Positions 35,846 through 44,846 are shown, counted from the stretch's first letter. The stretch: DNA of 64,000 bases from Paenibacillus mendelii (GCF_024498075.1 NZ_JANHOF010000005.1:248001-312000); one strand, 5' to 3'. Notes: generated from the letters alone by a model not told the origin. Translations and numbers: made by a program.

Positions 35846-36018
35846 CGTTCATTTTATTGCAGACTTATGATGTCCGCTTGACCTATTCAGCACTCTGCGC
35901 CTTCTACCCAAGCAGAGCGGGACGCACCTTCTTGTTTCGGTTTACAATTCCGCACTGTAACTGATATGATCTATAACATTGCCTGATGTTTACTGTTTGT
36001 GTAAGGAGTCATGAAACC

Positions 36019-36534
36019 ATGGAAATCGTAATCGTTGAAGATGAGAAGATATTCTGAACGGCATGAAGGACTCATTGCTAGAGGTCCATGCTACTGTCAA
36101 ACAATTATACCTTCGATAATGCGGAGCAGGCGCTGGCGCTGATCGTAGAGCAGGCACCGGGTATCATTATTACGGATATTGTGCTCCAGCAGATGACCGG
36201 TTTGGAGCTGGTCGAGAATGTTCTTGTGGCGGAATATCGTCCGAAGATCCTTATTGTAAGCGGATACAATAACTTTGAATATGCACAGCGGGGCATTAAG
36301 CTTGGCGTAACGGACTATATTCTCAAGCCCTTCGACAAGGAGCGGTTCCGCCAGTCGGTGCTTGGATTAATTGAGCTGATTCTAGAGGAAAGAAGAGGCA
36401 GGCGCGATCGCGAGCCGTACATGGAGCTGGGAACTAGGGCGCTCAACCAGGAGACCGTGACGGAAGTCGGACATGCGACGATGCATCAGCTGACGGGGCG
36501 GATCGAGATGGAATATCTCAATGCCAGATTCTGA
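36019..36534 (+). pseudogene. Broken YesN-type response regulator remnant
   Basis: A good start (AAGGAG, ATG 36019) gives MEIVIVEDEKIF then a stop at 36055. Reading one base over restores LNGMKDSLLEVH, and a second shift near 36095 restores SNNYTFDNAEQAL through ITDIVLQQMTGLEL (receiver Asp), LIVSGYNNFEYAQRGIKLG and DYILKPFDKERF. This is the receiver domain of a response regulator found beside sugar importers. The reading ends at 36534 with no AraC DNA-binding domain. Two frameshifts plus truncation mean it is not functional. Confidence 0.85.
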
Positions 36535-36540
36535 CCTATC

Positions 36541-36790
36541 AAGAATTATTTCGAATTCGCGAATGGACTGCCGTTCATTAAAGTGTACGATGGTTTTGTT
36601 TCGGTGCCGGAAGGCGTCAACGTGACCGACAAGATCAAATACGAGAAAGAAGAAATGATCAAGTTCGTATACGGCAAACGCCCGGTCTCGGAATTCGGAG
36701 ACTTTATCCAGACTTAAGAAGACCTATCAATTGGATCAATATATCGAACAGGCGTCAAGCGAGCTGCAGGCATTGGGCTTCATACAATAA
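36541..36790 (+). pseudogene. C-terminal remnant of solute-binding lipoprotein
   Basis: From 36541 one frame reads KNYFEFANGLPFIKVYDGF, then KYEKEEMIKFVYGKRPVSEF and a stop near 36716. A one-base shift there continues LKKTYQLDQYIEQASSEL to QALGFIQ and TAA at 36790. This matches the C-terminal end of large sugar-binding lipoproteins such as that at 19259-20893. The N-terminal part is absent. Together with the regulator remnant just upstream it looks like a decayed, deleted transporter locus. Confidence 0.8.
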
Positions 36791-36856
36791 TATGAGACGG
36801 GACAGAGGGGGATGGAGTCAGATCTCCCTCTGTATATTGCGAAAGGCGGGAGAAGT

Positions 36857-38173
36857 ATGGAGCAAATCGAATATAAAGCTGTATTGGACGTCGAAGCGGA
36901 ATACGATGTGATCGTCTTCGGGGGCGGAGCCGCAGGATGCGCCGCCGCCATACAGGCAGCGCGGGAAGGCGCACGGACGGCCTTGATCGAGAAGAACGGC
37001 ATTCTCGGCGGAACGACCGTAGTCGCGTCCGTCAACTTTCCCGGCTTGTTTCACACTCGGCTGGGCCGTCAGGTGATTGCCGGTATTGGCTGGGAGATTA
37101 TCGAAGCAACCGTTGCACGGGGCGGCGCCGTTCTTCCTGACTTCTCCATTCCCTATAAGCCGAAGCATCACCCCCAGCATCATATTCTGGTAAACCGGTT
37201 TATCTACAGCACCGTGTTGGATGATTTATGCCTGGAAGCGGGCGTACAGCTGCGATTCCATGAAATGCCGGTTCATGTGAGGCAGGATGCGGATGGAGTA
37301 ATCGTCGTCGTAGCGGGCAAGAGCGGACCAGAGGCGTTAAGAGCGAAGGTCGTCGTCGATGCGACCGGCGATGCCAATGTGGCGGAAATGATGGCCTATC
37401 CGCTGGAACAATCGACCAGCCGTCAACCGGGTACGCTGATCTATCATTTGACAGGATATGATCTGAATCACGTCACGCCTAGCGTACTGCAGGCGCTCTA
37501 TGATGAGGCGCTTGCAGCGGGGGACGTATTGGTGACCGATCACTCCCATGCGGATCGGGAGCATCCGCCGTTCTGGAGAGAGCTGCGCAGCGGGGGCGGC
37601 AACCATCATCATATTACAGGCATCGACGGCTCTACCTCCCGCACGAAGACGGAGGCGGAGTTGAAGGCGAGGGCGGCCTTGATGAGGGCGTATCGTTTTC
37701 TGCGCACTGTGCCCGGATGCGAGAATTTGTCAGTCGATTATGTGGCGAGCGAATGCGGCATCCGCGATACGAAGCGCATCGTAGGCCAGACGCGTATCAC
37801 GGGGGAAGCGTATAAGACGGGCTATGTCTGGAACGATGCCGTATGCTACAGCTATTATCCGATTGATATCCATCAACATAACGGGAATGCGATCGATATC
37901 CGCCCGCTGGAGGACGGCGTGGTTGCGACGATTCCATACGGTGCGCTCATTCCGCAAGGAAGTGACCGCTTGATTATGGCTGGCCGCTCCATATCTGGCG
38001 ACGACGAAGCCAATTCCGCATACCGGGTACAGGCTTCATGCTCGGCTACGGGACAAGTGGCAGGTGTGGCGGCCGTTATGGCAGCCAAGATGAACATACC
38101 CGTCGGTCACGTAGATATTGACGTCTTGCGCGAGAAGCTTGAAGCGAATGGCGCAATCGTTCCGCGACAGTGA
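36857..38173 (+). CDS. FAD-dependent oxidoreductase
   Basis: A 438-residue flavoprotein of the FAD_oxidored type. The FAD-binding Rossmann motif is VIVFGGGAAGCAAAIQAARE (residues about 19-38), followed by ALIEKNGILGGTT. VVDATGDANVAEMMAY (about 173-190) and IPYGALIPQGSDRLIMAGRSI near the C-terminus are the usual second and third FAD contacts. The substrate is unknown. ATG 36857 follows GGCGGGAG. It stands alone after two pseudogene remnants, so it may have lost operon partners; a terminator-like hairpin follows. Confidence 0.87.
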   Translation: MEQIEYKAVLDVEAEYDVIVFGGGAAGCAAAIQAAREGARTALIEKNGILGGTTVVASVNFPGLFHTRLGRQVIAGIGWEIIEATVARGGAVLPDFSIPYKPKHHPQHHILVNRFIYSTVLDDLCLEAGVQLRFHEMPVHVRQDADGVIVVVAGKSGPEALRAKVVVDATGDANVAEMMAYPLEQSTSRQPGTLIYHLTGYDLNHVTPSVLQALYDEALAAGDVLVTDHSHADREHPPFWRELRSGGGNHHHITGIDGSTSRTKTEAELKARAALMRAYRFLRTVPGCENLSVDYVASECGIRDTKRIVGQTRITGEAYKTGYVWNDAVCYSYYPIDIHQHNGNAIDIRPLEDGVVATIPYGALIPQGSDRLIMAGRSISGDDEANSAYRVQASCSATGQVAGVAAVMAAKMNIPVGHVDIDVLREKLEANGAIVPRQ

Positions 38174-38295
38174 TTTAGAAGCGGCAGTCGCAGCCGATGC
38201 GAATGAATTCCGCTAATGCGTGGGAGCGCGCTATTTGGCGATGTACAATAATGCACCTTATTATAAACTTCCGTTTGCATATCTAACGACAAAAG

Positions 38296-38332
38296 AACCT
38301 CCGCCCGCGACTATTGCAGGTGGAGGTCTTTT
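38296..38332 (+). terminator. Terminator after FAD oxidoreductase
   Basis: ACCTCCGCC (38297-38305) pairs with GGTGGAGGT (38319-38327), with G-U allowance, followed by CTTTTG. Confidence 0.7.
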
Positions 38333-38377
38333 GAGCAGAGATATCTATTTTAAAGTAGCATTTAAATAATGTTTTCA

Positions 38378-38441
38378 TTGAATATAAGTTGTAATTAAAC
38401 TAAAATAAGTTGTGGATTAAGGTGTAATGAAATCGCTTTTA
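38378..38441 (+). promoter_or_regulatory. Aldolase promoter with LacI-type and cre-like sites
   Basis: TTGAAT (38378-38383), 17 bases and TAAAAT (38401-38406) form the promoter. TTAAACTAAAATAAGTT (38395-38411) overlaps the -10 box and is the exact reverse complement of a 17-mer in front of the LacI gene at 46203. ATAAGTTGT is repeated 21 bases apart (38384 and 38405). TGAAATCGCTTTTA (38428-38441) matches the cre consensus at 13 of 14 positions, suggesting glucose repression by CcpA. Confidence 0.75.
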
Positions 38442-38463
38442 GAAAGAGCGGGTGAGCGAAGAC

Positions 38464-39339
38464 ATGTCGAAGGTTTCCATGGGGGAACTGCTGCGGGATG
38501 CTTCCAGGCGAGGATATGCTGTTCCATGTTTCAATGCAATCAATCTTGATATGATTCGAGGCATCATTCAAGCAGCTGAGGAGGAACGATCACCGGTTAT
38601 TCTATGCCACGCCGAAATTCATTTTAAGTATACACCGCTGGAGCAGATTGCTCCGGTCATGGTGGACGCGATGAACCAGGCTAAGGTGCCAGTCAGCATC
38701 CTGCTTGACCACGGGAAGAGCTTCCCGGCGGTTATGAAAGCGATGCATCTGGGGTTCAATGCGATTATGTTCGACGGTTCGGAGTATGCATATGAGGATA
38801 ATGTCCGAAGAACGTCGGAAGTCGTGAAGATCGCTAAGGCACTGGATGTTTCCGTAGAAGGCGAGCTCGGCTATGTTACCCGGCCTAAGAGCGGTGGTGC
38901 GGAAGGGGAAGACGACGATTCCATTACGGATGATACGACGCTGTACACCGACCCAGAGCAGGCTTCTGAATTTGTCGAGCGGACAGGGATTGATGCGTTG
39001 GCGGCAGCGTTCGGTACGGTTCACGGCGTCTACTTGAAGAAGCCGGTGCTGGACCTGAAGCGCCTCGCCCAAATTAGCCGCACAGCCGGGGTTCCGATCG
39101 TCATGCACGGCGGCTCGGGGCTTTCAGACGAGGATTTCCACCGTTCCATCGATCAAGGCGTCGCCAAGATCAATTATTATACGGGGATGGCTTTGAAGGT
39201 GATGGACAAGGCGAAGGAACGGATGATTCAAAATGAGAAGAAGCTGTTCTATCATGATTTCATGATGAATGTCATTCTTGATTTCCAGGAAGACGCACAA
39301 GGAATTATGCGTACTTTCCGGAGCAGCGGCAAAGCGTAG
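38464..39339 (+). CDS. Class II fructose/tagatose-bisphosphate-type aldolase
   Basis: A 291-residue zinc-dependent aldolase. LLDHGKSF and VEGELGYV carry metal and catalytic residues; AFGTVHGVY, MHGGSGLSDEDF and INYYTGM bind the phosphate ends. It would split a ketose bisphosphate into dihydroxyacetone phosphate and an aldehyde. Its exact sugar is uncertain, since it is only moderately like FbaA and GatY/KbaY. ATG 38464 follows GGGTGA; GTG 38452 is an alternative. It is followed by L-arabinose isomerase, implying pentose or ketose catabolism. Confidence 0.9.
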   Translation: MSKVSMGELLRDASRRGYAVPCFNAINLDMIRGIIQAAEEERSPVILCHAEIHFKYTPLEQIAPVMVDAMNQAKVPVSILLDHGKSFPAVMKAMHLGFNAIMFDGSEYAYEDNVRRTSEVVKIAKALDVSVEGELGYVTRPKSGGAEGEDDDSITDDTTLYTDPEQASEFVERTGIDALAAAFGTVHGVYLKKPVLDLKRLAQISRTAGVPIVMHGGSGLSDEDFHRSIDQGVAKINYYTGMALKVMDKAKERMIQNEKKLFYHDFMMNVILDFQEDAQGIMRTFRSSGKA

Positions 39340-39355
39340 TGTTCGCTTCACAGAC

Positions 39356-39470
39356 GAAGCGAGTTTTGTTGCGATGATTAGAATGAAGGTTATGCTCCAC
39401 AAAACGAAGCATATGCTTACGAAGCAAGTTTTGTTGCGATGATTAGAATATATGTTATGCTCCACAAAAC
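39356..39470 (+). repeat. Duplicated 50-base hairpin leader before araA
   Basis: Units 39356-39405 and 39421-39470 are direct repeats with few differences, each starting GAAGC(G/A)AGTTTTGTTGCGA and ending CTCCACAAAAC. A perfect 12-base palindrome AAGCATATGCTT (39407-39418) lies between them. AAGTTTTGT (39426-39434) can pair with ACAAAACTT (39464-39472) beside the AGGAGG, or its core with the earlier ACAAAAC (39399-39405). The 147-base gap between the aldolase and araA has no terminator T-run. Confidence 0.85.
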
Positions 39471-39487
39471 TTTTAGGAGGTCTTATC

Positions 39488-40987
39488 ATGCTTCAAACTA
39501 AACCCTACGTATTCTGGTTCGTGGCTGGCAGCCAAGGCTTATATGGCGAAGAAGCGCTGGAGCAGGTTGAACGCAATGCGAAGGAAATCGTGGCTGGACT
39601 CGATCAGGATGAAGCGGTTACATACCCGATCGTCTGGAAATCCGTCGTATCGTCGACGGAAGCGATCCATCGTGTCTGTCAGGATGCGAATGCAGATCCG
39701 CTATGTGCGGGCGTCATTGCTTGGATGCATACCTTCTCACCGGCGAAAATGTGGATTCCCGGCTTAAAGCAGCTGCAGAAGCCGCTCCTTCATTTTCACA
39801 CCCAATTCAATGTTGAAATCCCTTGGGACAGCATCGATATGGATTTCATGAATCTTAACCAAGCCGCCCATGGAGATCGGGAGTTTGGATATATCGGGGC
39901 CCGCCTCGGAATTGCCCGCAAAATCATCGCCGGTCATTGGAAAGATGGGAAGGCCCGTGAGAGAATTGGCTCCTGGATGAAGACCGCCGCAGGCTGCACG
40001 GAGAGCCAAACGATCAAAATCGCCCGCTTCGGCGACAATATGCGCTATGTGGCTGTAACGGAAGGCGATAAAGTGGAAGGTCAGATCCGGTTCGGCTGGT
40101 CAGTCAATGGGTATTCCATTGGCGATTTAGCAGAGCGCGTGCAAGCGGTTTCAGAGGGTCAAGTTCGGGAGCTTATGGATGAATATGAGGATCTGTATGA
40201 CTTTACGCCGGAAGGGCGTGCCGAAGGCCAAGAAAGGGATGCCATTCGCGAGCAAGCCAAGATCGAAATCGGCCTCAAGGCGTTCTTGCAGGAGGGCGGT
40301 TACAGCGCCTTCGTTACCAGCTTTCAGGCTTTGCATGGCTTGAAGCAGCTTCCGGGGCTGGCAGCCCAGCGATTGATGGGAGCCGGTTACGGCTTCGGGG
40401 CGGAAGGTGACTGGAAAACCGCCGCGCTCGTTCGTATGATGAAGGTGATGGCCGGCAATAAAGGGACTTCATTCATGGAAGATTATACGTATCATATGGA
40501 ACAGGGTAATGCTATGGTGCTTGGATCCCACATGCTGGAGATCTGTCCGACCTTGACGGCAAGCAAACCGCGGATCGAAGTGCATCCGTTATTCATCGGC
40601 GGCAAGGAAGATCCGGCCCGTCTCATCTTTGACGGTATCGAAGGCAAAGCCATTAATGCGACGGTCGTGGACCTGGGCAACCGATTCCGTCTGATCGTTA
40701 ACGAGGTAGAAGGGGTTCAGAACCCGCATCAGATGCCGAAGCTGCCTGTTGCACGCGTACTGTGGAAGCCGGAGCCGTCGCTGGAGAGCGCGGCAGAAGC
40801 GTGGATTACGGCGGGAGGCGCACACCACTTCGTCTATTCCCATCATGTCACAAGCGAGCAGATGGCCGACTGGGCCAAAATGGCTGGAATCGAATGTGTG
40901 ATCATTAACAATGGAACGACGATTCAGAGCATAGAGAATGAGCTCCGATGGAATGATCTGTACTATCGCTTGAATGCCAGCAACTAA
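39488..40987 (+). CDS. araA: L-arabinose isomerase
   Basis: A 499-residue isomerase converting L-arabinose to L-ribulose with Mn(2+). It shows the family N-terminus YVFWFVAGSQGLYGEEAL, then LLHFHTQFNVEIPWDSIDMD, MNLNQAAHGDREFGY and TSFMEDYTYHMEQG. Length matches the family (about 495-500). It is cytoplasmic. Start ATG 39488 follows AGGAGG. The kinase and epimerase genes (araB, araD) are not in the window. It is probably co-transcribed with the aldolase through the duplicated hairpin leader. A bidirectional terminator follows. Confidence 0.96.
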   Translation: MLQTKPYVFWFVAGSQGLYGEEALEQVERNAKEIVAGLDQDEAVTYPIVWKSVVSSTEAIHRVCQDANADPLCAGVIAWMHTFSPAKMWIPGLKQLQKPLLHFHTQFNVEIPWDSIDMDFMNLNQAAHGDREFGYIGARLGIARKIIAGHWKDGKARERIGSWMKTAAGCTESQTIKIARFGDNMRYVAVTEGDKVEGQIRFGWSVNGYSIGDLAERVQAVSEGQVRELMDEYEDLYDFTPEGRAEGQERDAIREQAKIEIGLKAFLQEGGYSAFVTSFQALHGLKQLPGLAAQRLMGAGYGFGAEGDWKTAALVRMMKVMAGNKGTSFMEDYTYHMEQGNAMVLGSHMLEICPTLTASKPRIEVHPLFIGGKEDPARLIFDGIEGKAINATVVDLGNRFRLIVNEVEGVQNPHQMPKLPVARVLWKPEPSLESAAEAWITAGGAHHFVYSHHVTSEQMADWAKMAGIECVIINNGTTIQSIENELRWNDLYYRLNASN

Positions 40988-41020
40988 AAAATCGTATTCG
41001 AGCAGCATCACGCTATGTAA

Positions 41021-41063
41021 CAAAAGCGATCCAAAACCGTAATGGTTTGGATCGCTTTTTGTT
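41021..41063. terminator. Bidirectional terminator
   Basis: AAAGCGATCCAAA...TTTGGATCGCTTT forms a stem of about 15 bp flanked by A-run and T-run, serving both converging genes (araA and the CotH-kinase gene). Confidence 0.92.
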
Positions 41064-41080
41064 GATATCTTTATTCGGCT

Positions 41081-43189
41081 TTAGATCCGCTTTCTTTTGA
41101 AGAATACGATAAAAGTGATGGCAAGAGCCAAGACGACTAAAGAGCCCAGGACCATATAGGCTTCCTGTGTGTTGTCTTCCGTTACGGCGTTAACCTGGCC
41201 GTTCATGCCGCCTGGGAATCCGCCCATACCGCCGCCGCCCATACCGCCGCGACCGCCGAAGTCGCCGCCCATCCCGTCCGGACCTCCGCCCATGTCTTCC
41301 GGAGGAGCCATCCCGTTACCGCCGCCGAAATTGCCCTGTCCGTCCATTGGAGCCAGCCCGCCCCCTTGACCGTTTGGAGCTTGGCCATCAGGGGCAGCGT
41401 TTGGGCCGCCTGTACCGCCTTGAAGCTCTTGGCCATTACCTTGAGTGTTCGGCGCTTCTTGCGCACCTTGATTATTCGTCGGGGCGCTTCCGCCCTCAAC
41501 GGCAGCAAGAACGATCGAGGCATCCTGTGCCGTGGATAACGACGTTTGTGTTGCCGTGCTGTTCGCCTTGCTTGGTCCATACGAATCAGGTTGTCCCTGA
41601 GAAGGAGTCCCGCCGCTAGGGGCGCCGCCATTCTGCTGGGCAGGTGCATTTCCGCTCGGAGTGTCACCGTTCTGCTGAGCGGGAGCATCTCCGTTATGAG
41701 TGCCACCGTTCTGCTGAGCAGGGGCATCTCCGCTCGGAGTTGCACCGTTCTGCTGGGCAGGTGCATTTCCGCTTGGAGTGGCACCGTTCTGCTGGGCAGG
41801 AGCATCTCCGCTTGGAGCAGCGTCCCCGGCTGCGTTCCCGTTCCTGTCCCTTCCACCGCCGCGATTACCACCCATGAACCCGTCCATCCCGCCGCCGCTG
41901 CCGCTTCCGTCGCCGGAGATTGCGATTTTTCCATCGAGCTGCTGCGTATAGGTATCCACATTGCTCGCGTTTAACGATACCAACGATTGTACGCCGGACT
42001 TATATTCATCATAAGTGTAGAACGATGAAGGATCGTCCTCGACATAGGTGCTGATCAAATCCGACACCTGCAGTACGCGTGCAGAGAACGTCTCATTGGC
42101 AAGATAACCTTCCAGTACATCCCGTATCATGCTGTGGTACTTATCTTTATAGTCCTCAACCGCCAGCAGCTTGGCGATCAACGGCCTGTCGGCAACGGCA
42201 CCCTGGGTCGGCTCGTCAATGAGCAGCGAGGATTTGCCCAGACCGCCGAAGGCCATGTTATAGTCCCACGGTAGAATGTTGAAGATTCCATCGTCCTCGT
42301 ACAAATAATAATTTTGTTTATTTTGCCCCAAATAGCTGTCCGTGTTTACGGTTAACACATTGAGGGCCACATATTGAAGCGCCTCCGTAACATCCAGCAC
42401 CGTCTCATAATCGCTGCCGTTGTTCAGCTCGTCGAGCATCTCGATCAGTCGGTCGCTGTCTGAGGATTTGGACTTCCGGACAAGCGAGGAGTAGGAATCG
42501 ATGTTATCGTCGATCCACTTCAAGTCATTGCCGCCGCTGCCCATCATTTCCGCTTTATACAGCTCACCGGTCGAATTGCCGAAATTCGCTTCGAGATAGG
42601 AATCCCCAATTTGTTCGACCGCCAGGTAGAACCCCCACAGCTTGCCGTTTACGTAGACATTGACATAAGAGAAGCCTGGCGTCGGCAAGCCCATCTCCGA
42701 AGCCAGCTCATAGGTCAGGAATTCCCTCATATAGCTCGCGTCGCTGTAGTTGTTGTTCAGGTTGATTTTACTGATGCCGTACAGGGTCTGATTGTCCAAA
42801 TATTCGTCAAAGGACAGCTTAAAGCTGTAGCGGTCGGAATCGGTCATGCTGACAACGCTTCGCAAGCTAAGATTGCCTTTAGTCCGAATGCCCACATTAT
42901 TGTATTGAATCCCGTTATATTCGACGGTCGCCGATTTCATGACTTCTTGCGAAGCATTGTCGATCATGTCCTGGAACTCATCCGCGTCAATTGTTATCTT
43001 CACGTCAATAACTTTATCCTTGGGAAAAACCTGCTCCGCGATCAATGCCGCGTTCTCTTCCGTTGAAGTGGCGGCTTGTCCGGGCTTGCTGTCTTCCTTC
43101 GCCACAATCTGGCCGGTTATTCCGATCAGTACAATAGCGGCACAGACTAATGCGATGATCGGCAAGGAATACTTTCTTCTTCGTTTCAT
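41081..43189 (-). CDS. CotH-kinase family membrane protein
   Basis: A 702-residue protein with an N-terminal membrane segment (SLPIIALVCAAIVLIGITGQ), a CotH domain (residues about 55-420, with KINLNNNYSDASYMREFLTYEL and NILPWDYNMAFGG), a Gln/Asn/Gly/Pro-rich region with five copies of a 13-residue repeat, a Gly/Met-rich stretch, and a C-terminal membrane helix followed by KRKRI. CotH proteins are atypical kinases; in spores CotH phosphorylates coat proteins. Here it is the third gene of a VTC/DUF4956/CotH operon, a recurring set whose joint role is not established. Confidence 0.88.
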   Translation of the reverse strand: MKRRRKYSLPIIALVCAAIVLIGITGQIVAKEDSKPGQAATSTEENAALIAEQVFPKDKVIDVKITIDADEFQDMIDNASQEVMKSATVEYNGIQYNNVGIRTKGNLSLRSVVSMTDSDRYSFKLSFDEYLDNQTLYGISKINLNNNYSDASYMREFLTYELASEMGLPTPGFSYVNVYVNGKLWGFYLAVEQIGDSYLEANFGNSTGELYKAEMMGSGGNDLKWIDDNIDSYSSLVRKSKSSDSDRLIEMLDELNNGSDYETVLDVTEALQYVALNVLTVNTDSYLGQNKQNYYLYEDDGIFNILPWDYNMAFGGLGKSSLLIDEPTQGAVADRPLIAKLLAVEDYKDKYHSMIRDVLEGYLANETFSARVLQVSDLISTYVEDDPSSFYTYDEYKSGVQSLVSLNASNVDTYTQQLDGKIAISGDGSGSGGGMDGFMGGNRGGGRDRNGNAAGDAAPSGDAPAQQNGATPSGNAPAQQNGATPSGDAPAQQNGGTHNGDAPAQQNGDTPSGNAPAQQNGGAPSGGTPSQGQPDSYGPSKANSTATQTSLSTAQDASIVLAAVEGGSAPTNNQGAQEAPNTQGNGQELQGGTGGPNAAPDGQAPNGQGGGLAPMDGQGNFGGGNGMAPPEDMGGGPDGMGGDFGGRGGMGGGGMGGFPGGMNGQVNAVTEDNTQEAYMVLGSLVVLALAITFIVFFKRKRI
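41631..41825 (-). repeat. 39-bp tandem repeat inside CotH gene
   Basis: Five in-frame copies of about 39 bases beginning at 41631, 41670, 41709, 41748 and 41787. They encode the unit GATPSGNAPAQQN with small variations. The repeat probably forms a flexible linker. Confidence 0.93.
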
Positions 43190-43203
43190 ATCACCACCGC
43201 CCG

Positions 43204-43944
43204 TTATTGAGATACATAGTCGCCGCTGTAGCTAATCAGCACGGCGCTCTTCACGCCGTCTAGATTCGTAAGTTCATTCACGAAGCGAGGCTCGTTGGTG
43301 CCCAGACGGAGTTCAACCGTCATCTCGATATTGTCCATCGTGACTGTTTTTTGCTTCACATTAAAGCGTTTGACCAGCTGGGTCAGCTTCTCGTTGATCG
43401 CTTTCTCGCTTGCGTCTCCGTCACAGTTGATTACGAGCAGGTACGGCGTCTCGAACGAAGCATTTTTAATGAAAATAAATAATACGAGTCCAATGACGAC
43501 GGAGCCGATAATCGCAAGCGTATAAAAGCCTGCGCCGGTTACGATGCCTACTGTTGCAGCCCAGAACAGAAAGATCAAATCCGTCGGATCTTTGATCGGC
43601 GTTCTGAAACGGACAATACTGAGCGCCCCGACCATCCCGAGTGACAGCACAAGATTCGAATTAATCGCGATGATGACCATAGCTGTAATTAACGTCATAC
43701 CGATTAAGGAAACATTGAAGCTTTTCGAATACAAGACACCGCTGAAAATCCGCTTATATAAGAAGTAAATAAACAAGCCGATGAGAAATGCGATCGCTAG
43801 CGTTAATAAAATCTTTGAAATACTGATGTCGGAATTGAAGTTTTGCAGAACGGAGTTTTTGATGATATCGGAAAAGCTGTTCTTCGTTTGTTCGGTTGTC
43901 GCAGTCGCAGCCGCAGCTGCGGCTGCCGTGGTTGTATCGGCCAT
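43204..43944 (-). CDS. DUF4956 family membrane protein
   Basis: A 246-residue membrane protein. An Ala/Thr-rich N-terminus (MADTTTAAAAAAATATTEQT) precedes about four membrane helices (KILLTLAIAFLIGLFIYFLY; MTLITAMVIIAINSNLVLSL; LIFLFWAATVGIVTGAGF; IIGSVVIGLVLFIF), then a cytoplasmic C-terminal domain. LSLGMVGALSIVRFRTPIKDP is the DUF4956 signature. ATG 43944 has GGGAGG upstream; longer readings would overlap the VTC gene. Its partners, VTC polymerase and CotH kinase, suggest membrane-linked polyphosphate or phosphoryl-transfer work. Confidence 0.87.
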   Translation of the reverse strand: MADTTTAAAAAAATATTEQTKNSFSDIIKNSVLQNFNSDISISKILLTLAIAFLIGLFIYFLYKRIFSGVLYSKSFNVSLIGMTLITAMVIIAINSNLVLSLGMVGALSIVRFRTPIKDPTDLIFLFWAATVGIVTGAGFYTLAIIGSVVIGLVLFIFIKNASFETPYLLVINCDGDASEKAINEKLTQLVKRFNVKQKTVTMDNIEMTVELRLGTNEPRFVNELTNLDGVKSAVLISYSGDYVSQ

Positions 43945-43945
43945 C

Positions 43946-44665
43946 TTATTGGTCCTCCCAAGAGTTGAATTTAAGCCATTTTCGGCATATGACGTATTTG
44001 GAATTTGATTGTCGAACGAGTCCGTTAGCTTGAATAGCCGTCCGGATATAATCTGGAAGGAATTCATCGTACTTGACTTCGAACACAATGAAGTTATTGT
44101 CAAAAGCATGAATCGTGTTAAGCTTCGAATTGAAAATATCCGTCGCGTTTAAGCCCGTCTTCAAGTTTTTATCGAATGTGATCCTCACATTACCCGCAGC
44201 GGACACATATGCTTCGCGAACGTAATCGACAATGACCTTGGGTCTTAGCATCTGCTTGGTCGTTTGCTGATACATCTCGTACAGCAGCGGTTTTCGAGGG
44301 TCGTTCAGAACCTCGTAATTTCCAGCCAGAATCGCATCGGCCACCTCCCGGCTAAGCGTAGCTTTCACCTTGGTAATATAATCGTTATACTTGATTTTCT
44401 TCTCCAGATGGATGACTCTGTCGGAGAAATTATAAATGCGGATGCGGTATTTCTCGCGATCACGGATTCCGCCGAGCTTCTCATGGATCGCCTTGTTGTC
44501 GATGTCATCGAAGTATAGGCTGCGAATATGATATTGCCCGCTGGAATCGGCGTTCTTATCCGGTGCCAGCAATCTTTTCAGCTGCTGGCGAATAATGTGA
44601 TATTGATGATGGTTGACGTAATATTTTAACTCGTGACGATATTTCAGATTTGGATTCAATTTCAT
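43946..44665 (-). CDS. VTC-domain polyphosphate polymerase
   Basis: A 239-residue VTC (vacuolar transporter chaperone) catalytic domain, which makes polyphosphate from ATP inside a triphosphate-tunnel fold. Characteristic segments in order: KYRHELKYYV, RSLYFDD, KYRIRIYN, LEKKIKYNDYITKVKA, PKVIVDYVREAY, RITFDKNLKTG and VFEVKYDEFLPDYI. The basic and acidic tunnel residues are kept. The gene is first in its operon and its stop is 1 base before the DUF4956 ATG. Pho-box-like repeats lie just upstream. Confidence 0.9.
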   Translation of the reverse strand: MKLNPNLKYRHELKYYVNHHQYHIIRQQLKRLLAPDKNADSSGQYHIRSLYFDDIDNKAIHEKLGGIRDREKYRIRIYNFSDRVIHLEKKIKYNDYITKVKATLSREVADAILAGNYEVLNDPRKPLLYEMYQQTTKQMLRPKVIVDYVREAYVSAAGNVRITFDKNLKTGLNATDIFNSKLNTIHAFDNNFIVFEVKYDEFLPDYIRTAIQANGLVRQSNSKYVICRKWLKFNSWEDQ

Positions 44666-44692
44666 GCACCTCGCTTTCTGTCCGTACCGTGA

Positions 44693-44770
44693 TTTACAAT
44701 TGCTTTACATTCACTTTACAATCCGAACCTAATATTAAGCTGAAAACAAACTGAATGTTCGCTGAATGTT
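44693..44770. promoter_or_regulatory. Pho-box-like repeat array, divergent promoter region
   Basis: TTTACA occurs three times at exact 11-base intervals (44693, 44704, 44715), then TAATAT (44730-44735) as a -10 box. This spacing is the hallmark of PhoP boxes in Bacillus (TT(A/T/C)ACA, 11-bp period, ending about 20 bases before the start). On the other strand CTGAATGTT repeats with an 11-base period (44751, 44762), reading as weaker PhoP-like boxes towards the VTC operon. Confidence 0.75.
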
Positions 44771-44846
44771 GATAGCGGTGTTGACGAAACGGCCGATTCA
44801 CGGCAAGCTTGTGAAAGTTGGATACAGAGGCGGGAGGTAAGATCAA

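Noticed and set aside
36088-36534. Intact response regulator gene
   Set aside because: The open frame lacks the N-terminal acidic pocket and the DNA-binding domain; flanking frames show it is a frameshifted remnant.
41631-41825. CRISPR array
   Set aside because: The 39-base units are contiguous without unique spacers and encode in-frame protein repeats.
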